From Deltaproteobacteria bacterium (GTDB taxonomy: Bacteria; Myxococcota_A; UBA9042; PHBI01; JACKFB01), in the NCBI GenBank assembly GCA_020632695.1, contig JACKFB010000005.1, forward strand, positions 314,575 through 378,574: a DNA stretch of 64,000 bases, read 5' to 3'. This document shows, piece after piece, positions 8,828 to 17,458 of this stretch. The notes beneath the pieces were generated by a model. It ran no database searches and was not told the origin of the DNA. It saw only the letters and a program-made list of their open reading frames with translations. Position 1 is the first letter of the stretch. Every line of letters starts with the position of its first letter. Both the position numbers and the translations under genes were made by a program.

Positions 8828-10452
8828 TGGACACGACGGACACGACGTACACGCGGTCGCGGCACTTCACGCTGCCAGGTCGCGCGGTCGCGCTGGTGGC
8901 CCTGCTCTGGCTGGTACCCGCGTGCGGCGGGAGCACCAAGACGGTCAAGAGCGACGATGGGAAGCAGGAGACCGTGAAGGCTCGCCCCGACGAGGGGACG
9001 GAGACCGAGCCGGGACGGCGCAAGCTGACCGACGAGGACTTCAAGCGCCGCGAGATCGAGGAGGTCAAGGCACCGACCTACCTCGAGGGTGTGGACCGCG
9101 CGGCCCAGGACGCGTTCCGCGTCGGGGTGAAGGCGGCTCTCGCCTCGCCGCCCCGCTACGAGCTGGCGGCCACCCAGTTCGAGGAGGCGGTCCAGAAGGA
9201 CCCCGCCTTCCTCGAGGCCTACTTCAACCTGGGCCAGACGCTGGAGCGTCAGGGCAAGCGCGACAAGGCGCTGGAGGTCTACCAGCGGGCGCTGCAGAAG
9301 TTCCCCGACGACCCGTCGGCGGCGGCGTACATCGCGAAGATCTACCTGGGCAAGGGCCAGCAGGCGCAGCACCAGGGCAACCCGGCCGAGGCCGAGAAGT
9401 GGTTCACCGAGGCCAAGGGGCTGCTCGACCGCGTCATCGCGAAGGCGCCCGAGAACGAGACGGCCAACAACGCCATGGCCCTGTACTTCCTGGCGCGCGA
9501 CGATCTCGAGACCGCCGAGCGCTACGTGAAGGAGGTGCTCTACGTCGATCCCAGCAACGTCACGGGCCTGAACACGCGTGGGTTGATCAACCTGCGCAAG
9601 GGCAACTTCCTCATCGCCGAGTGGATCTTCAAGAACAAGGTGCTCGCAGAGGACCCCAACTCCACCGAGGCGCTGACCAACCTCGGATACACCTACGTCC
9701 AGCTCCAGCAGCGCCCGCTGGCCATGCGCTACTTCAATCAGGCGCTCGCTCGCGACCCCGACAACATGGAGGTGCGGATGGACATCGCCGCCATGTTGCT
9801 GGAGCACCTGAACTACGCGGAGGCGCTGGGCCACTACACCAAGGTGCGTGAGGCGCAGCCCACCAACCTGGAAGCCCACGAGGGCCAGTGCGACGCCGAG
9901 TTCGGCATGGGTGGCTCCGCCCAGGACTCGAAGGCGCAGTTCCAGAAGGCCATCGACTGCTACGTCGCCTACATCGAGCGCGCTCCCGCCCGCGCCGTGC
10001 TCTACAAGCGCGTCGCCGAGACCTACCAGCAGAAGCTCCAGGATCTCGACAACGCCGTGAAGTACTTCGAGCTCTATCTGGCGAAGGCCAAGCCGGCACC
10101 GGAAGAGGTGACCAAGGTCCAGAACGTCATCAAGGTGCTCAAGGAGATCATCGCCAAGGGCGGTCTCAAGGCCATGGGCATGCCGCCCGAGGGCGAGGCG
10201 CCGGCTGAAGGCGAGGCGCCGATGGAGCCGATGGAGCCCATGCCGGAGGGCACCCCCGCGCCGGACGCCGAGCCCGCACCCGGTGCCGAGCCCGCACCCG
10301 GTGCCGAGCCCGCGCCCGCCGCGGAGCCCGCGCCCGCCGCGGAGCCCACGCCCGCCGCGGAGCCCCCGCCCGCCGCCGAGCCCGCGCCGGCCGCCGAGCC
10401 CCGCGCCGGCCGCCGAGCCCGCCCGGCCCCGGCGCCCGCCCCGGCCGAGTGA
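8827..10452 (+). CDS. gltE: GltE/AglT-like TPR lipoprotein
   Basis: Encodes 541 residues. The N-terminus has a hydrophobic segment ending in LVPAC, a fair lipobox with Cys about residue 34, so a lipoprotein is expected. TPR repeats fill about residues 100-430, including FLEAYFNLGQTLERQGK and STEALTNLGYTYVQLQQR. The tail is a low-complexity run of Ala-Glu-Pro-Ala-Pro units. AglT/GltE of Myxococcus is a TPR lipoprotein encoded beside AgmU/GltD, and the order here is the same. The start ATG overlaps the previous stop. The last residues depart from the repeat because of an extra C in the DNA repeat (see the repeat entry). Confidence 0.65.
   Translation: MDTTDTTYTRSRHFTLPGRAVALVALLWLVPACGGSTKTVKSDDGKQETVKARPDEGTETEPGRRKLTDEDFKRREIEEVKAPTYLEGVDRAAQDAFRVGVKAALASPPRYELAATQFEEAVQKDPAFLEAYFNLGQTLERQGKRDKALEVYQRALQKFPDDPSAAAYIAKIYLGKGQQAQHQGNPAEAEKWFTEAKGLLDRVIAKAPENETANNAMALYFLARDDLETAERYVKEVLYVDPSNVTGLNTRGLINLRKGNFLIAEWIFKNKVLAEDPNSTEALTNLGYTYVQLQQRPLAMRYFNQALARDPDNMEVRMDIAAMLLEHLNYAEALGHYTKVREAQPTNLEAHEGQCDAEFGMGGSAQDSKAQFQKAIDCYVAYIERAPARAVLYKRVAETYQQKLQDLDNAVKYFELYLAKAKPAPEEVTKVQNVIKVLKEIIAKGGLKAMGMPPEGEAPAEGEAPMEPMEPMPEGTPAPDAEPAPGAEPAPGAEPAPAAEPAPAAEPTPAAEPPPAAEPAPAAEPRAGRRARPAPAPAPAE
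10267..10411 (+). repeat. 18-bp repeats coding for Ala-Glu-Pro units, with a 1-base slip
   Basis: Eight tandem copies of an 18-base unit (form gccgagcccgcgcccgcc) encode the Pro-rich tail of the GltE-like lipoprotein. Seven are exactly 18 bases. The eighth (10393-10411) is 19 bases because of one additional C, which moves the reading frame out of the AEPAPA register. The +1 frame restores the pattern for a few residues and runs to a stop at 10471. Confidence 0.85.
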
Positions 10453-10460
10453 CCTCGAGC

Positions 10461-10489
10461 TTGACCTGTAGGGCCCGCACCACGATGCT
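10461..10489 (+). promoter_or_regulatory. Possible internal promoter before the CglF-like gene
   Basis: TTGACC (10461-10466), 17-base spacer, GATGCT (10484-10489). The expected transcript start is near 10496, about 22 bases before the ATG at 10518. It would give the small protein its own transcript besides read-through. Confidence 0.4.
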
Positions 10490-10517
10490 GGTCGCCTCGA
10501 CTTCAAGGAGCCGCACG

Positions 10518-10772
10518 ATGAAGCGTTTCATTGCCGCCACCCTGCTGACCCTCGCAGGACTCACCTTCGTTGCCCCGCCCGCCGCGACGGCGGCCGAGCC
10601 GAAGGCCAAGTTCTACGACTTCTCGGATCAGCTCATCGATGGCGACATCAAGAAGCCGCAGGAGCTGTACACGAACGTGCGCGAGCAGGTGAAGTTCGAC
10701 CGCCTGCTGAGCCTCAAGAAGAGCTTCGTGCAGTCGCTCCTGCTCACCGCCAAGGAGCGGGTGTTCAAGTAG
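10518..10772 (+). CDS. CglF-like small exported protein
   Basis: Encodes 84 residues: MKRFIAATLLTLAGLTFVAPP is a signal peptide and the mature part is about 60 residues, mostly helical and charged (YDFSDQLIDGDIKKP, REQVKFDRLLSLKKSF). The start is preceded by AAGGAG with 7-base spacing. Its size, signal peptide and place after the GltE-like gene resemble CglF, a small envelope protein required for Myxococcus gliding. I did not recognise a motif beyond that, so the link rests mainly on context. It is the last gene of the cluster; a strong hairpin follows. Confidence 0.6.
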   Translation: MKRFIAATLLTLAGLTFVAPPAATAAEPKAKFYDFSDQLIDGDIKKPQELYTNVREQVKFDRLLSLKKSFVQSLLLTAKERVFK

Positions 10773-10806
10773 GCCCGACGCCCACGTCGGTCACGACACG
10801 CATCGA

Positions 10807-10837
10807 GAGCCCGCTCCGGTACCCCCGGTGCGGGCTC
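10807..10837 (+). terminator. Hairpin terminator after the gliding-like cluster
   Basis: An 8-bp perfect stem, GAGCCCGC (10807-10814) with GCGGGCTC (10830-10837), continues after one mismatch into a 4-bp CCGG/CCGG stem and a 5-base loop. It is followed by CGTCGTTTCG, a weak T-stretch. The position 35 bases past the last cluster gene and before a new promoter fits a transcription terminator. Confidence 0.6.
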
Positions 10838-10872
10838 CGTCGTTTCGAGCACCGCGAGCGCCGGCGAGCAGC

Positions 10873-10901
10873 TTGACCCCGCAGAGTCGGGGGGATAGAG
10901 T
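10873..10901 (+). promoter_or_regulatory. sigma-70-type promoter for mrfAB
   Basis: TTGACC (10873-10878), 17-base spacer, TAGAGT (10896-10901). Predicted transcript start near 10908, giving a leader of about 38 bases before the helicase ATG at 10946. No SOS-type operator was recognised next to it. Confidence 0.55.
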
Positions 10902-10945
10902 CCGCACCCTGACCATCCGTTCAGCCAAAGGGGATGTGAGGGCCG

Positions 10946-13312
10946 ATGTCGACCTCTACGCTGCTCCCTCGACGCAGCCTCGATGACATCATCGAAGGAC
11001 TCACAGGCGGAGGGGCACAGGCCAGCAACGTCACCGGCCACTTCGTCACCCCCGCCCGGCTGCCGCGCCACGGGGTCTTCCCCGATGCGCTGCACCCCCT
11101 GCTGCTGCAAGCGCTGCGGGCGCGAGGGATCGAGCGCCCCTACACGCACCAGGCGGCGGCCATCGCGGCGGTGCTCGCCGGTCGTCACATCGTCCTCACC
11201 ACGCCGACGGCGTCCGGGAAGACGCTCTGCTACAACGTGCCGGTGCTCGACCGGATCCTGCGGGCCCCCGAGTCGCGCGCGCTCTACCTCTTCCCGACCA
11301 AGGCGCTCAGCCAGGACCAGTACTCCGGGCTGCACGAGCTCATCGAGGCCACCGGCGCCAAGGTGGGCACCTTCACCTTCGACGGGGACACGCCGCCGGA
11401 CGCGCGCAAGGCCGTGCGCGACCACGGCCAGATCGTCATCACCAACCCGGACATGCTCCACGCGGGCATCCTCCCGCAACACACCCGGTGGCTGAAGCTC
11501 TTCGAGAACCTCGAGTTCATCGTCATCGACGAGCTGCACACCTATCGCGGCATCTTCGGCAGCCACGTCGCCCACGTCCTGCGGCGGCTGCTGCGCATCT
11601 GCGCCTTCTACGGCGCTCACCCGCAGGTCATCTGCTGCTCGGCGACCATCGCGAACCCGGTGGAGCTGGCGCAGACGCTGACCGGCCTCGATCTCGAGCT
11701 GGTGAGCGACTCGGGCGCCCCCACCGGCGAGCACCACCTGGTCTGCTACAACCCGCCGGTGGTCAACCGCGAGCTGGGCATCCGCGCCGGGGTCGTGCGA
11801 ACCAGCTACCGGCTGGCGGCCGAGCTGATCACCCAGGGCGTGTCGACCATCGTGTTCGCCGGCGGGCGGCTGCAGGTGGAGGTGCTGCTGAAGTACCTGC
11901 GGGAGGCGATGGTCGCCGCTCACCAGCCGCCCGACCTGGTGCAGGGCTACCGGGGTGGCTACCTGCCGCTGCACCGACGCCGCATCGAGGCTGGCCTGCG
12001 CAACGGGACGGTGCGCGGGGTCGTCGCCACCAACGCGCTGGAGCTGGGCTTGGACATCGGCAGCCTCGACGCCTGCATCGTGGCGGGCTATCCGGGCTCG
12101 ATCGCCAGCCTCCGCCAGCAGAGCGGGCGAGCCGGGCGCAGGCAAGGCAAGTCGCTCACGGTGTTCGTCGCCCGCTCGTCGGCGCTGGACCAGTATCTGG
12201 TGACGCACCCCGAGACCCTGGTCGGCGCCTCTCCGGAGCACGCCCGCACCAACCCTCGAAACCTCTTCGTCCTGGTCGACCACGTGAAGTGCGCGGCCTA
12301 CGAGCTCCCCTTCGAGCCGAACGAGCGCTACGCCGACCTCAGCGAGGCTGAGACCGCCGAGGTGCTCGCCTACCTGGCCACCCACGGCGTGGTCAACGAG
12401 AGCGCCGGGCGGTGGCACTGGACCGAGCGCGTCTTTCCGGCCCACCACGTGAAGCTCCGCGGCATCCCCGAGGAGAACTTCGTGGTCATCGACGTGGCCA
12501 AGGACAAGGTGCTGGCGGAGGTGGACTTCCGCAGCGCGCACATGACGCTCTACGAGCACGCCATCTACAACCTCGACAGCGACCAGTACCAGGTCGAGCG
12601 CCTCGACTACGACAACCACAAGGCCTACGTCCGGCGCGTCGAACCCGACTACTACACCACCGCCCTCACCGAGAGCCGGGTCGGGGTGCTGGACGAGGAG
12701 GGGATCCGTCCGGCCGGGCCGGTGTCGCTGGCGCACGGCGAGGTGCTGGTCTCGCTCAAGGTGGTCGGGTTCAAGAAGATCCGCTTCCACACCAACGAGA
12801 ACGTCGGCTACGGCGACGTGGTGCTGCCGGACCTGGAGATGCACACGACGGCGTTCTGGCTGACCCTGCCCGACGCCGTGCTGGCGGAGCTGCCGGGCGA
12901 CCGGGAGGCGGCCATCGACGGCCTCGCCGGCCTGTCGCACGCGCTGCACACCACGGCCTGCGTGGAGTTGATGTGCGCCGAGCGGGACATCGGGCGCGCC
13001 GTCGGCGACCGCAGCGCGGGGATCTTCGTGCCGCTCGAGCTGCGTCCGGGTCCGGCCGCCGAGGCGCCCGCGTCCGAGTTCGCGCCCACGATCTTCCTCT
13101 ACGACGCGATGCCGGGCGGTGTCGGCCTGGCCGAGGAGATCCACAAGCGCGCGCCGGAGCTGCTGGCGCGCACGCTGTCGCTGCTCGAGGGCTGCCGCTG
13201 CGAGGAGGCAGGCTGCCCGGCCTGCCTCGGCGCCCTCCCCGGCTACGATGGCCGAGCTCGGACCGCGGCGGTGGCCCTGGCGCGGATGCTGGCGCAGGCG
13301 CTGACCGAATGA
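10946..13312 (+). CDS. mrfA: MrfA/YprA-like DEAD-box helicase with zinc-binding C-terminus
   Basis: Encodes 788 residues of a superfamily 2 helicase. Motifs in order: PTASGKT (Walker A), DELH (Walker B), SAT (motif III) and QQSGRAGRR (motif VI), all within the first 400 residues. The C-terminal half matches the DUF1998 layout and ends in a four-Cys cluster, CRCEEAGCPACLG. In Bacillus subtilis MrfA (YprA, 749 residues) is a 3'-5' DNA helicase that works with the exonuclease MrfB in repair of mitomycin C damage. The next gene is MrfB-like and overlaps by 4 bases (ATGA), which strongly supports the pairing. Cytoplasmic. Confidence 0.88.
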   Translation: MSTSTLLPRRSLDDIIEGLTGGGAQASNVTGHFVTPARLPRHGVFPDALHPLLLQALRARGIERPYTHQAAAIAAVLAGRHIVLTTPTASGKTLCYNVPVLDRILRAPESRALYLFPTKALSQDQYSGLHELIEATGAKVGTFTFDGDTPPDARKAVRDHGQIVITNPDMLHAGILPQHTRWLKLFENLEFIVIDELHTYRGIFGSHVAHVLRRLLRICAFYGAHPQVICCSATIANPVELAQTLTGLDLELVSDSGAPTGEHHLVCYNPPVVNRELGIRAGVVRTSYRLAAELITQGVSTIVFAGGRLQVEVLLKYLREAMVAAHQPPDLVQGYRGGYLPLHRRRIEAGLRNGTVRGVVATNALELGLDIGSLDACIVAGYPGSIASLRQQSGRAGRRQGKSLTVFVARSSALDQYLVTHPETLVGASPEHARTNPRNLFVLVDHVKCAAYELPFEPNERYADLSEAETAEVLAYLATHGVVNESAGRWHWTERVFPAHHVKLRGIPEENFVVIDVAKDKVLAEVDFRSAHMTLYEHAIYNLDSDQYQVERLDYDNHKAYVRRVEPDYYTTALTESRVGVLDEEGIRPAGPVSLAHGEVLVSLKVVGFKKIRFHTNENVGYGDVVLPDLEMHTTAFWLTLPDAVLAELPGDREAAIDGLAGLSHALHTTACVELMCAERDIGRAVGDRSAGIFVPLELRPGPAAEAPASEFAPTIFLYDAMPGGVGLAEEIHKRAPELLARTLSLLEGCRCEEAGCPACLGALPGYDGRARTAAVALARMLAQALTE

Positions 13313-14610
13313 AGCTCGGTGACCGGCTCCGCCGCACGCTGGGCGAAGCGACGCCCGAGGGCACGGCGCCGGGCAGTCCGCTGAGGGACGAGCTCGAACG
13401 GTACGGCAAGCTGCGGGAGCGGGCAGCGGCCGCCGCGCGCGGAGAGCTGGGCGAGGCCGTCTCGCTTGCCGCCGTCAGCGACGGCGGGCTGATCGAGACC
13501 CCCCGCGGTCCGGCCTGGGTGGTCGACACCCGCTTCGAGCTGACCCACCTGCACGGCACGCGGCGCATCGGCACCTTCTTCGACACCGAGCTCGAGCACC
13601 TGCCGGCCCTGGTCGCCGACGAGCGGCTCCACGGACGCGACGCACGCCAGGCGCTCTTCTTGGACATCGAGGCGACGGGCTTGGACCACGGCGCCGGCAC
13701 CCACGCCTTCCTCATCGGCTGGGGCCGCCTCGACGGCCAGGAGCTCCTGGTGCGCCAGGCGCTGCTCCGCGAACCCGCCGAAGAGGAGGCGGTGCTCCAG
13801 CTCCTGGTAGACGAGCTGGAGCGCGACCCGCTCCTCGTGTCCTTCAACGGCAAGAGCTACGACCTCACGGTCCTCCAGAGCCGCCTGGTGATCCAGCGCT
13901 TCTACCACCGCACCGACTGTGACCTGAAGCTCCGTCCCCACCTGGACCTGCTGCACCTCGGCCGCAACCTCCACCGGGGCCGTTTCCCGGACACACGCCT
14001 CGGCACGCTCGAGCGCCAGCTGCTCGGCTTCGAGCGCATCGACGACGTGCCCGGCCACCTGGTGCCGAGCTGCTGGTTCCACTTCCTCCGCAGCGGCGAC
14101 GCGGGCCCCCTCGGCGGTGTCCTGCTGCACAACCTCCATGACGTGGTCTCGATGGTGACCCTCGCCGAGCGGCTGGCCCATGAGGCGCTGCCCCTCGCAG
14201 ATCCCACCCGGGACGCCGCCGTGTCGGCCAACCTCGCCCGCCTGCTCCTCCGGCGGGGGATGCCCGGACCTGCGCGCGAGGTCCTCGCTCCTCACACACC
14301 GCACGGGCTCGAGCCCGACGGGCTCCGCTCCCTGGTCACGGCGGCGCGCCGCTCGGGCGACGCGGCGGGGTATCGCGCGGCGCTCGAGACGCTGGTCCGC
14401 GCCGCGCCCGAGGACGCGGCGGCCCTCGGCTCGCTCGCGCGGCTCCTGGCACGCGACGCCGACACCCTGGGCCGCGCCGTCGAGCTCGCCGAGCGCGCGT
14501 GGAAGGCCCACCCCAGCCGCGTGGCCGCGCGCCGGCTCGCCATGATGCGCAGGCGCCTCGCCGCGGCTTCACCGCCCTCCCCCGCAGAGCCCGAGGAGCT
14601 GACCCGATGA
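13309..14610 (+). CDS. mrfB: MrfB/YprB-like DEDD exonuclease with TPR tail
   Basis: Encodes 433 residues. A ribonuclease-H-like exonuclease domain covers about residues 110-300: first acidic pair in LFLDIEATG (Asp119, Glu121), a later Asp in FNGKSYDL, and His/Asp in HNLHDVVSM, which is a DEDDh-type metal site. The last 110 residues form TPR-like helices rich in Ala and Arg. In Bacillus MrfB is the 3'-5' exonuclease partner of MrfA. The start overlaps the helicase stop and the stop overlaps the following start, so three genes are coupled. Confidence 0.85.
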   Translation: MKLGDRLRRTLGEATPEGTAPGSPLRDELERYGKLRERAAAAARGELGEAVSLAAVSDGGLIETPRGPAWVVDTRFELTHLHGTRRIGTFFDTELEHLPALVADERLHGRDARQALFLDIEATGLDHGAGTHAFLIGWGRLDGQELLVRQALLREPAEEEAVLQLLVDELERDPLLVSFNGKSYDLTVLQSRLVIQRFYHRTDCDLKLRPHLDLLHLGRNLHRGRFPDTRLGTLERQLLGFERIDDVPGHLVPSCWFHFLRSGDAGPLGGVLLHNLHDVVSMVTLAERLAHEALPLADPTRDAAVSANLARLLLRRGMPGPAREVLAPHTPHGLEPDGLRSLVTAARRSGDAAGYRAALETLVRAAPEDAAALGSLARLLARDADTLGRAVELAERAWKAHPSRVAARRLAMMRRRLAAASPPSPAEPEELTR

Positions 14611-16238
14611 CCCCCGAATCGCCCTCAGCCGTCCAGGATGGAGCCATGGAAAGGCCTCGCATCGTCGCCCTCACCTCCGCCGGTGTGCCGATCCACGCCA
14701 CCTTCGCCCGCCTGGTCGACGCGCTGCGCCGCGCTGGCGCGGAGGTGCGCCCGGTGCCCGTCCCCAGCGGCCCGCAGGCCACCGAGGACCGTCTCCCGCC
14801 GCGGCTCGCCGATCTCAAGGCGGGCCTCCAGTCGCTCGCCCAGCAGATGGGCGATGTGCTGCGCGGCGCGGCCGTGCCCCCCGGCGCCCCTGCCGACTGG
14901 CTCGTCTCGCTGCTCTCGGCGGTCGAGGGGCCGGTGCACGGCGTGATCGCCACCGACCCGCGCGTGGCGGCCCGCGTCTTCGGGACCGTGGGCCAGGTCT
15001 GGCCCGACGCCGTTCGGGTGGCCGTCGACGGCGACTTCCACATCGACCCCGAGTGGGAGCGCGTCCCCATGGACGAACTGGTCACGCCGCACCCCGCGCT
15101 CGGCCACGAGATCGCGCGCGTCCGGGATCGCTACGCGCGCCTGTCGTCTGGCGGGCCGATCGTCGGCGGGGACACCGTGGCGGCTCGGCACCTGGATGGC
15201 GACAGGCCCCAGATCGTCGTCAGCTTCGCCCGGCTCGACGCCGGGGACGTCGATCCCCTGCTCCTGCAGCTCTCGCTGGTGCGGCCGGGCGAGCACCAGC
15301 TCCTGCTGCTGCCGTCGGGTCGCCTCGGCGTGGACGAGCTGGTGCGCACCCGAGCGGGCGGGTACGGGCTCACCGCGCGGCGCCCTCGCCCGGGCGCCGA
15401 TCCGGAGCCGTGGATACGGGGGGCGGCGCTGTTGCTCGGCCGCCCATCGCCCTTCGAGGCCGCCGCGGCGGTCGCGGCCCGGGTGCCCCAGGTGCTCTTC
15501 ACCCAGGGCGGCGCCCTCGACGGCGGGGACGCCTTTCTGGTGCAGCACGGGCTGGCGGTCCACGCGAGCGCGGCCATCACCGTCGCGGTGGAGGCCGAGG
15601 CCCTGCTGCCGGGCGGGACGGCGCGCGCGGCCTTCGAGCAGGCGGCCGTCGCCGTGGAGCTCGACGGCGTGTCCGGCTGCGCCGACGCGGTGCTCGCGGC
15701 CGTGGCGGCGGGGAGGCCCGCTCCGCCCGACCTCGGGTACGCGGCGCCCGACGCAGCCCCCGAGGACGACCTGGAGGTCATCGGCGGCGAGGCGCGGGCG
15801 ATGCCCGCCCAGATGAACGACCGGGTACGGCGCGCCTACGTGCGGGAGATCATCCTGCAACAGCGCGACCTGGAGAAGCAGCTCAGCCGCGCCCGCGCCG
15901 GGCGCGACACCTGGAGCCGGCGGGCGCGTCTCGCGACGCAGGCCTCGGACTCGGAGCTGGGCCGCGAGGCCGCGGTGCGGGCGGAGGGCCTCCAGCGCAT
16001 CGTCGCGCGCCTGGAAGCGCGCCTGGCTGATGTGGAAGGGCTGCGCGAGCGGATCGCCGGTCGACGCCCCATCTCGGCTGCGGACCGCGAGGCCGCCTCG
16101 CGCCTGTTGAGCGCCGAGACCGCCGCCGCCCTGGACGCGGTCGACCGAAGCGCGCAGAGCGAGGCCTTCGATCGCCTCGAGCTGGACGACGAGCTCGCGC
16201 GCCTGAAGCGGCGCATGGACGGCGGGCCGACGGCTTGA
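14607..16238 (+). CDS. Unknown protein with GT-B-like fold pattern and coiled-coil tail
   Basis: Encodes 543 residues (a second possible start is ATG 14646). The first 380 residues have an alternating strand-helix pattern reminiscent of GT-B glycosyltransferases of the MGDG-synthase type: an opening RIVALTSAGVPIHATF segment, a GVIATDPR strand end, VAVDGDFHIDPEW, and a later stretch LFTQGGALDGGDAFLVQHGLA. A clear nucleotide-sugar motif is not evident, so activity is uncertain. Residues about 410-480 look like a coiled coil (REIILQQRDLEKQL). The start overlaps mrfB by 4 bases, suggesting shared expression with the repair pair. No membrane segment was seen. Confidence 0.65.
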   Translation: MTPESPSAVQDGAMERPRIVALTSAGVPIHATFARLVDALRRAGAEVRPVPVPSGPQATEDRLPPRLADLKAGLQSLAQQMGDVLRGAAVPPGAPADWLVSLLSAVEGPVHGVIATDPRVAARVFGTVGQVWPDAVRVAVDGDFHIDPEWERVPMDELVTPHPALGHEIARVRDRYARLSSGGPIVGGDTVAARHLDGDRPQIVVSFARLDAGDVDPLLLQLSLVRPGEHQLLLLPSGRLGVDELVRTRAGGYGLTARRPRPGADPEPWIRGAALLLGRPSPFEAAAAVAARVPQVLFTQGGALDGGDAFLVQHGLAVHASAAITVAVEAEALLPGGTARAAFEQAAVAVELDGVSGCADAVLAAVAAGRPAPPDLGYAAPDAAPEDDLEVIGGEARAMPAQMNDRVRRAYVREIILQQRDLEKQLSRARAGRDTWSRRARLATQASDSELGREAAVRAEGLQRIVARLEARLADVEGLRERIAGRRPISAADREAASRLLSAETAAALDAVDRSAQSEAFDRLELDDELARLKRRMDGGPTA

Positions 16239-16282
16239 CTTTCAGCCCGGTGCCTCACTAGTTTTCACGTCCTTTCGCGTCC

Positions 16283-17458
16283 GTGCGTCCGGGGCCCGTC
16301 TTGAGCAGACTCATCATTCGCACCGCCATCGGGTTGGCCATCGGTGCGTTCTTCGTGTGGCTCAGCGCCCGCGGGTGGCCGATGGACCGACTGGCGGGCG
16401 TCCCCACGCTGAGCGGGCCCCATCTGGTCGTCGGTTCGGCGGACCCGGCCGCGCTGGACGCCGCCTGGCGGAGCTCCGACGCGGCAGCCCTGAGAGCGGC
16501 CGCCGGCGACGGCTGGGCGGTGGACCTGCCCTGGATCCTCCCCTATCTGCTGGTGCTGACCATCATCCACTTCCTGCGCGTCATCCGCTGGAAGCCGCTC
16601 CTGGACCCGATCGTCGAGCTGGACTTCCGCACCCACAACCGCATCGGCGCGGTCGGGTTCATGGCGATGTTCATCATGCCGCTGCGTCTCGGTGAGCTGG
16701 TGCGACCCTATCTGGTCAAGCGGGCCACCGACGGTGTCCGCATGACCGCGGTGCTCTCCACGGTCGTGGTCGAGCGGGTCGCCGACGGCGTGACCGTCTC
16801 CCTGGTGCTCTTCGGCGTGCTCTTCGCCCTCCCCGCCTCCGATCCCTCGACCTCCCTCGCCCTCCGCGGTGGCGCCGTCGCGGCCCTGGCCGTCTTCCTC
16901 GGGGCGACCGTCCTCCTCATCGGCGCGCGCTGGCAGCACCAGCGCACGGTCCGCATCGTCGAGCTGACCCTGGGGCGCCTGCTGCCCGGTCTGGCTCACC
17001 GCATCGTCGACATCCTGGACGCCTTCCTGAAGGGGCTGCGCTCGCTCCCCACCGTCCGCGCCTTCGCCTGGTTCATCTTCCTCACCCTGGTCTACTGGGG
17101 CGTGAATGGCATAGGTGTATGGCTGATGGCGCGCGCCTTCTGGTTGCCGGTCGACCTGCTCGGCGCCTATGCCATGATGGCCTGCGTGGTGGTGGGCATG
17201 ATGATCCCCAATTCGCCCGGAAACGTCGGCAGCTTCTGGTACTTCCTCATGCTGCCGCTGGCGCTCTACGGCTCGGGCCACGGCAGCACCCAGGCCATCG
17301 CCTTCGGGATCACCGTGTGGCTGCTGCAGCTCTTGCAGCAGGGGATCTTCGGAGCCTGGTACATGGTGCGCGGCCAGGTCGCGTGGCGCCGCGTGCTGGA
17401 GGCGGCCAACGAGGACACGACCAGCCTCAGCGTCGACACCGAGGCTGCGCTGACATGA
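16283..17458 (+). CDS. Flippase-like membrane protein (UPF0104/LPG synthase TM family)
   Basis: Encodes 391 residues from a GTG start without a clear Shine-Dalgarno sequence (TTG 16301 is an alternative). There are about seven or eight membrane segments, for example near AIGLAIGAFFVWL, YLLVLTIIHFLRVIRW, GGAVAALAVFLGATVLL and YAMMACVVVGMMIPNSPGNVG. The family motif region RIGAVGFMAMFIMPLRLGELVRP matches lysylphosphatidylglycerol-synthase-type flippase domains (YbhN/AglD-like), which move or anchor lipid intermediates. No synthase domain is fused. The stop overlaps the start of the phosphoesterase gene (ATGA). Confidence 0.8.
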   Translation: MRPGPVLSRLIIRTAIGLAIGAFFVWLSARGWPMDRLAGVPTLSGPHLVVGSADPAALDAAWRSSDAAALRAAAGDGWAVDLPWILPYLLVLTIIHFLRVIRWKPLLDPIVELDFRTHNRIGAVGFMAMFIMPLRLGELVRPYLVKRATDGVRMTAVLSTVVVERVADGVTVSLVLFGVLFALPASDPSTSLALRGGAVAALAVFLGATVLLIGARWQHQRTVRIVELTLGRLLPGLAHRIVDILDAFLKGLRSLPTVRAFAWFIFLTLVYWGVNGIGVWLMARAFWLPVDLLGAYAMMACVVVGMMIPNSPGNVGSFWYFLMLPLALYGSGHGSTQAIAFGITVWLLQLLQQGIFGAWYMVRGQVAWRRVLEAANEDTTSLSVDTEAALT

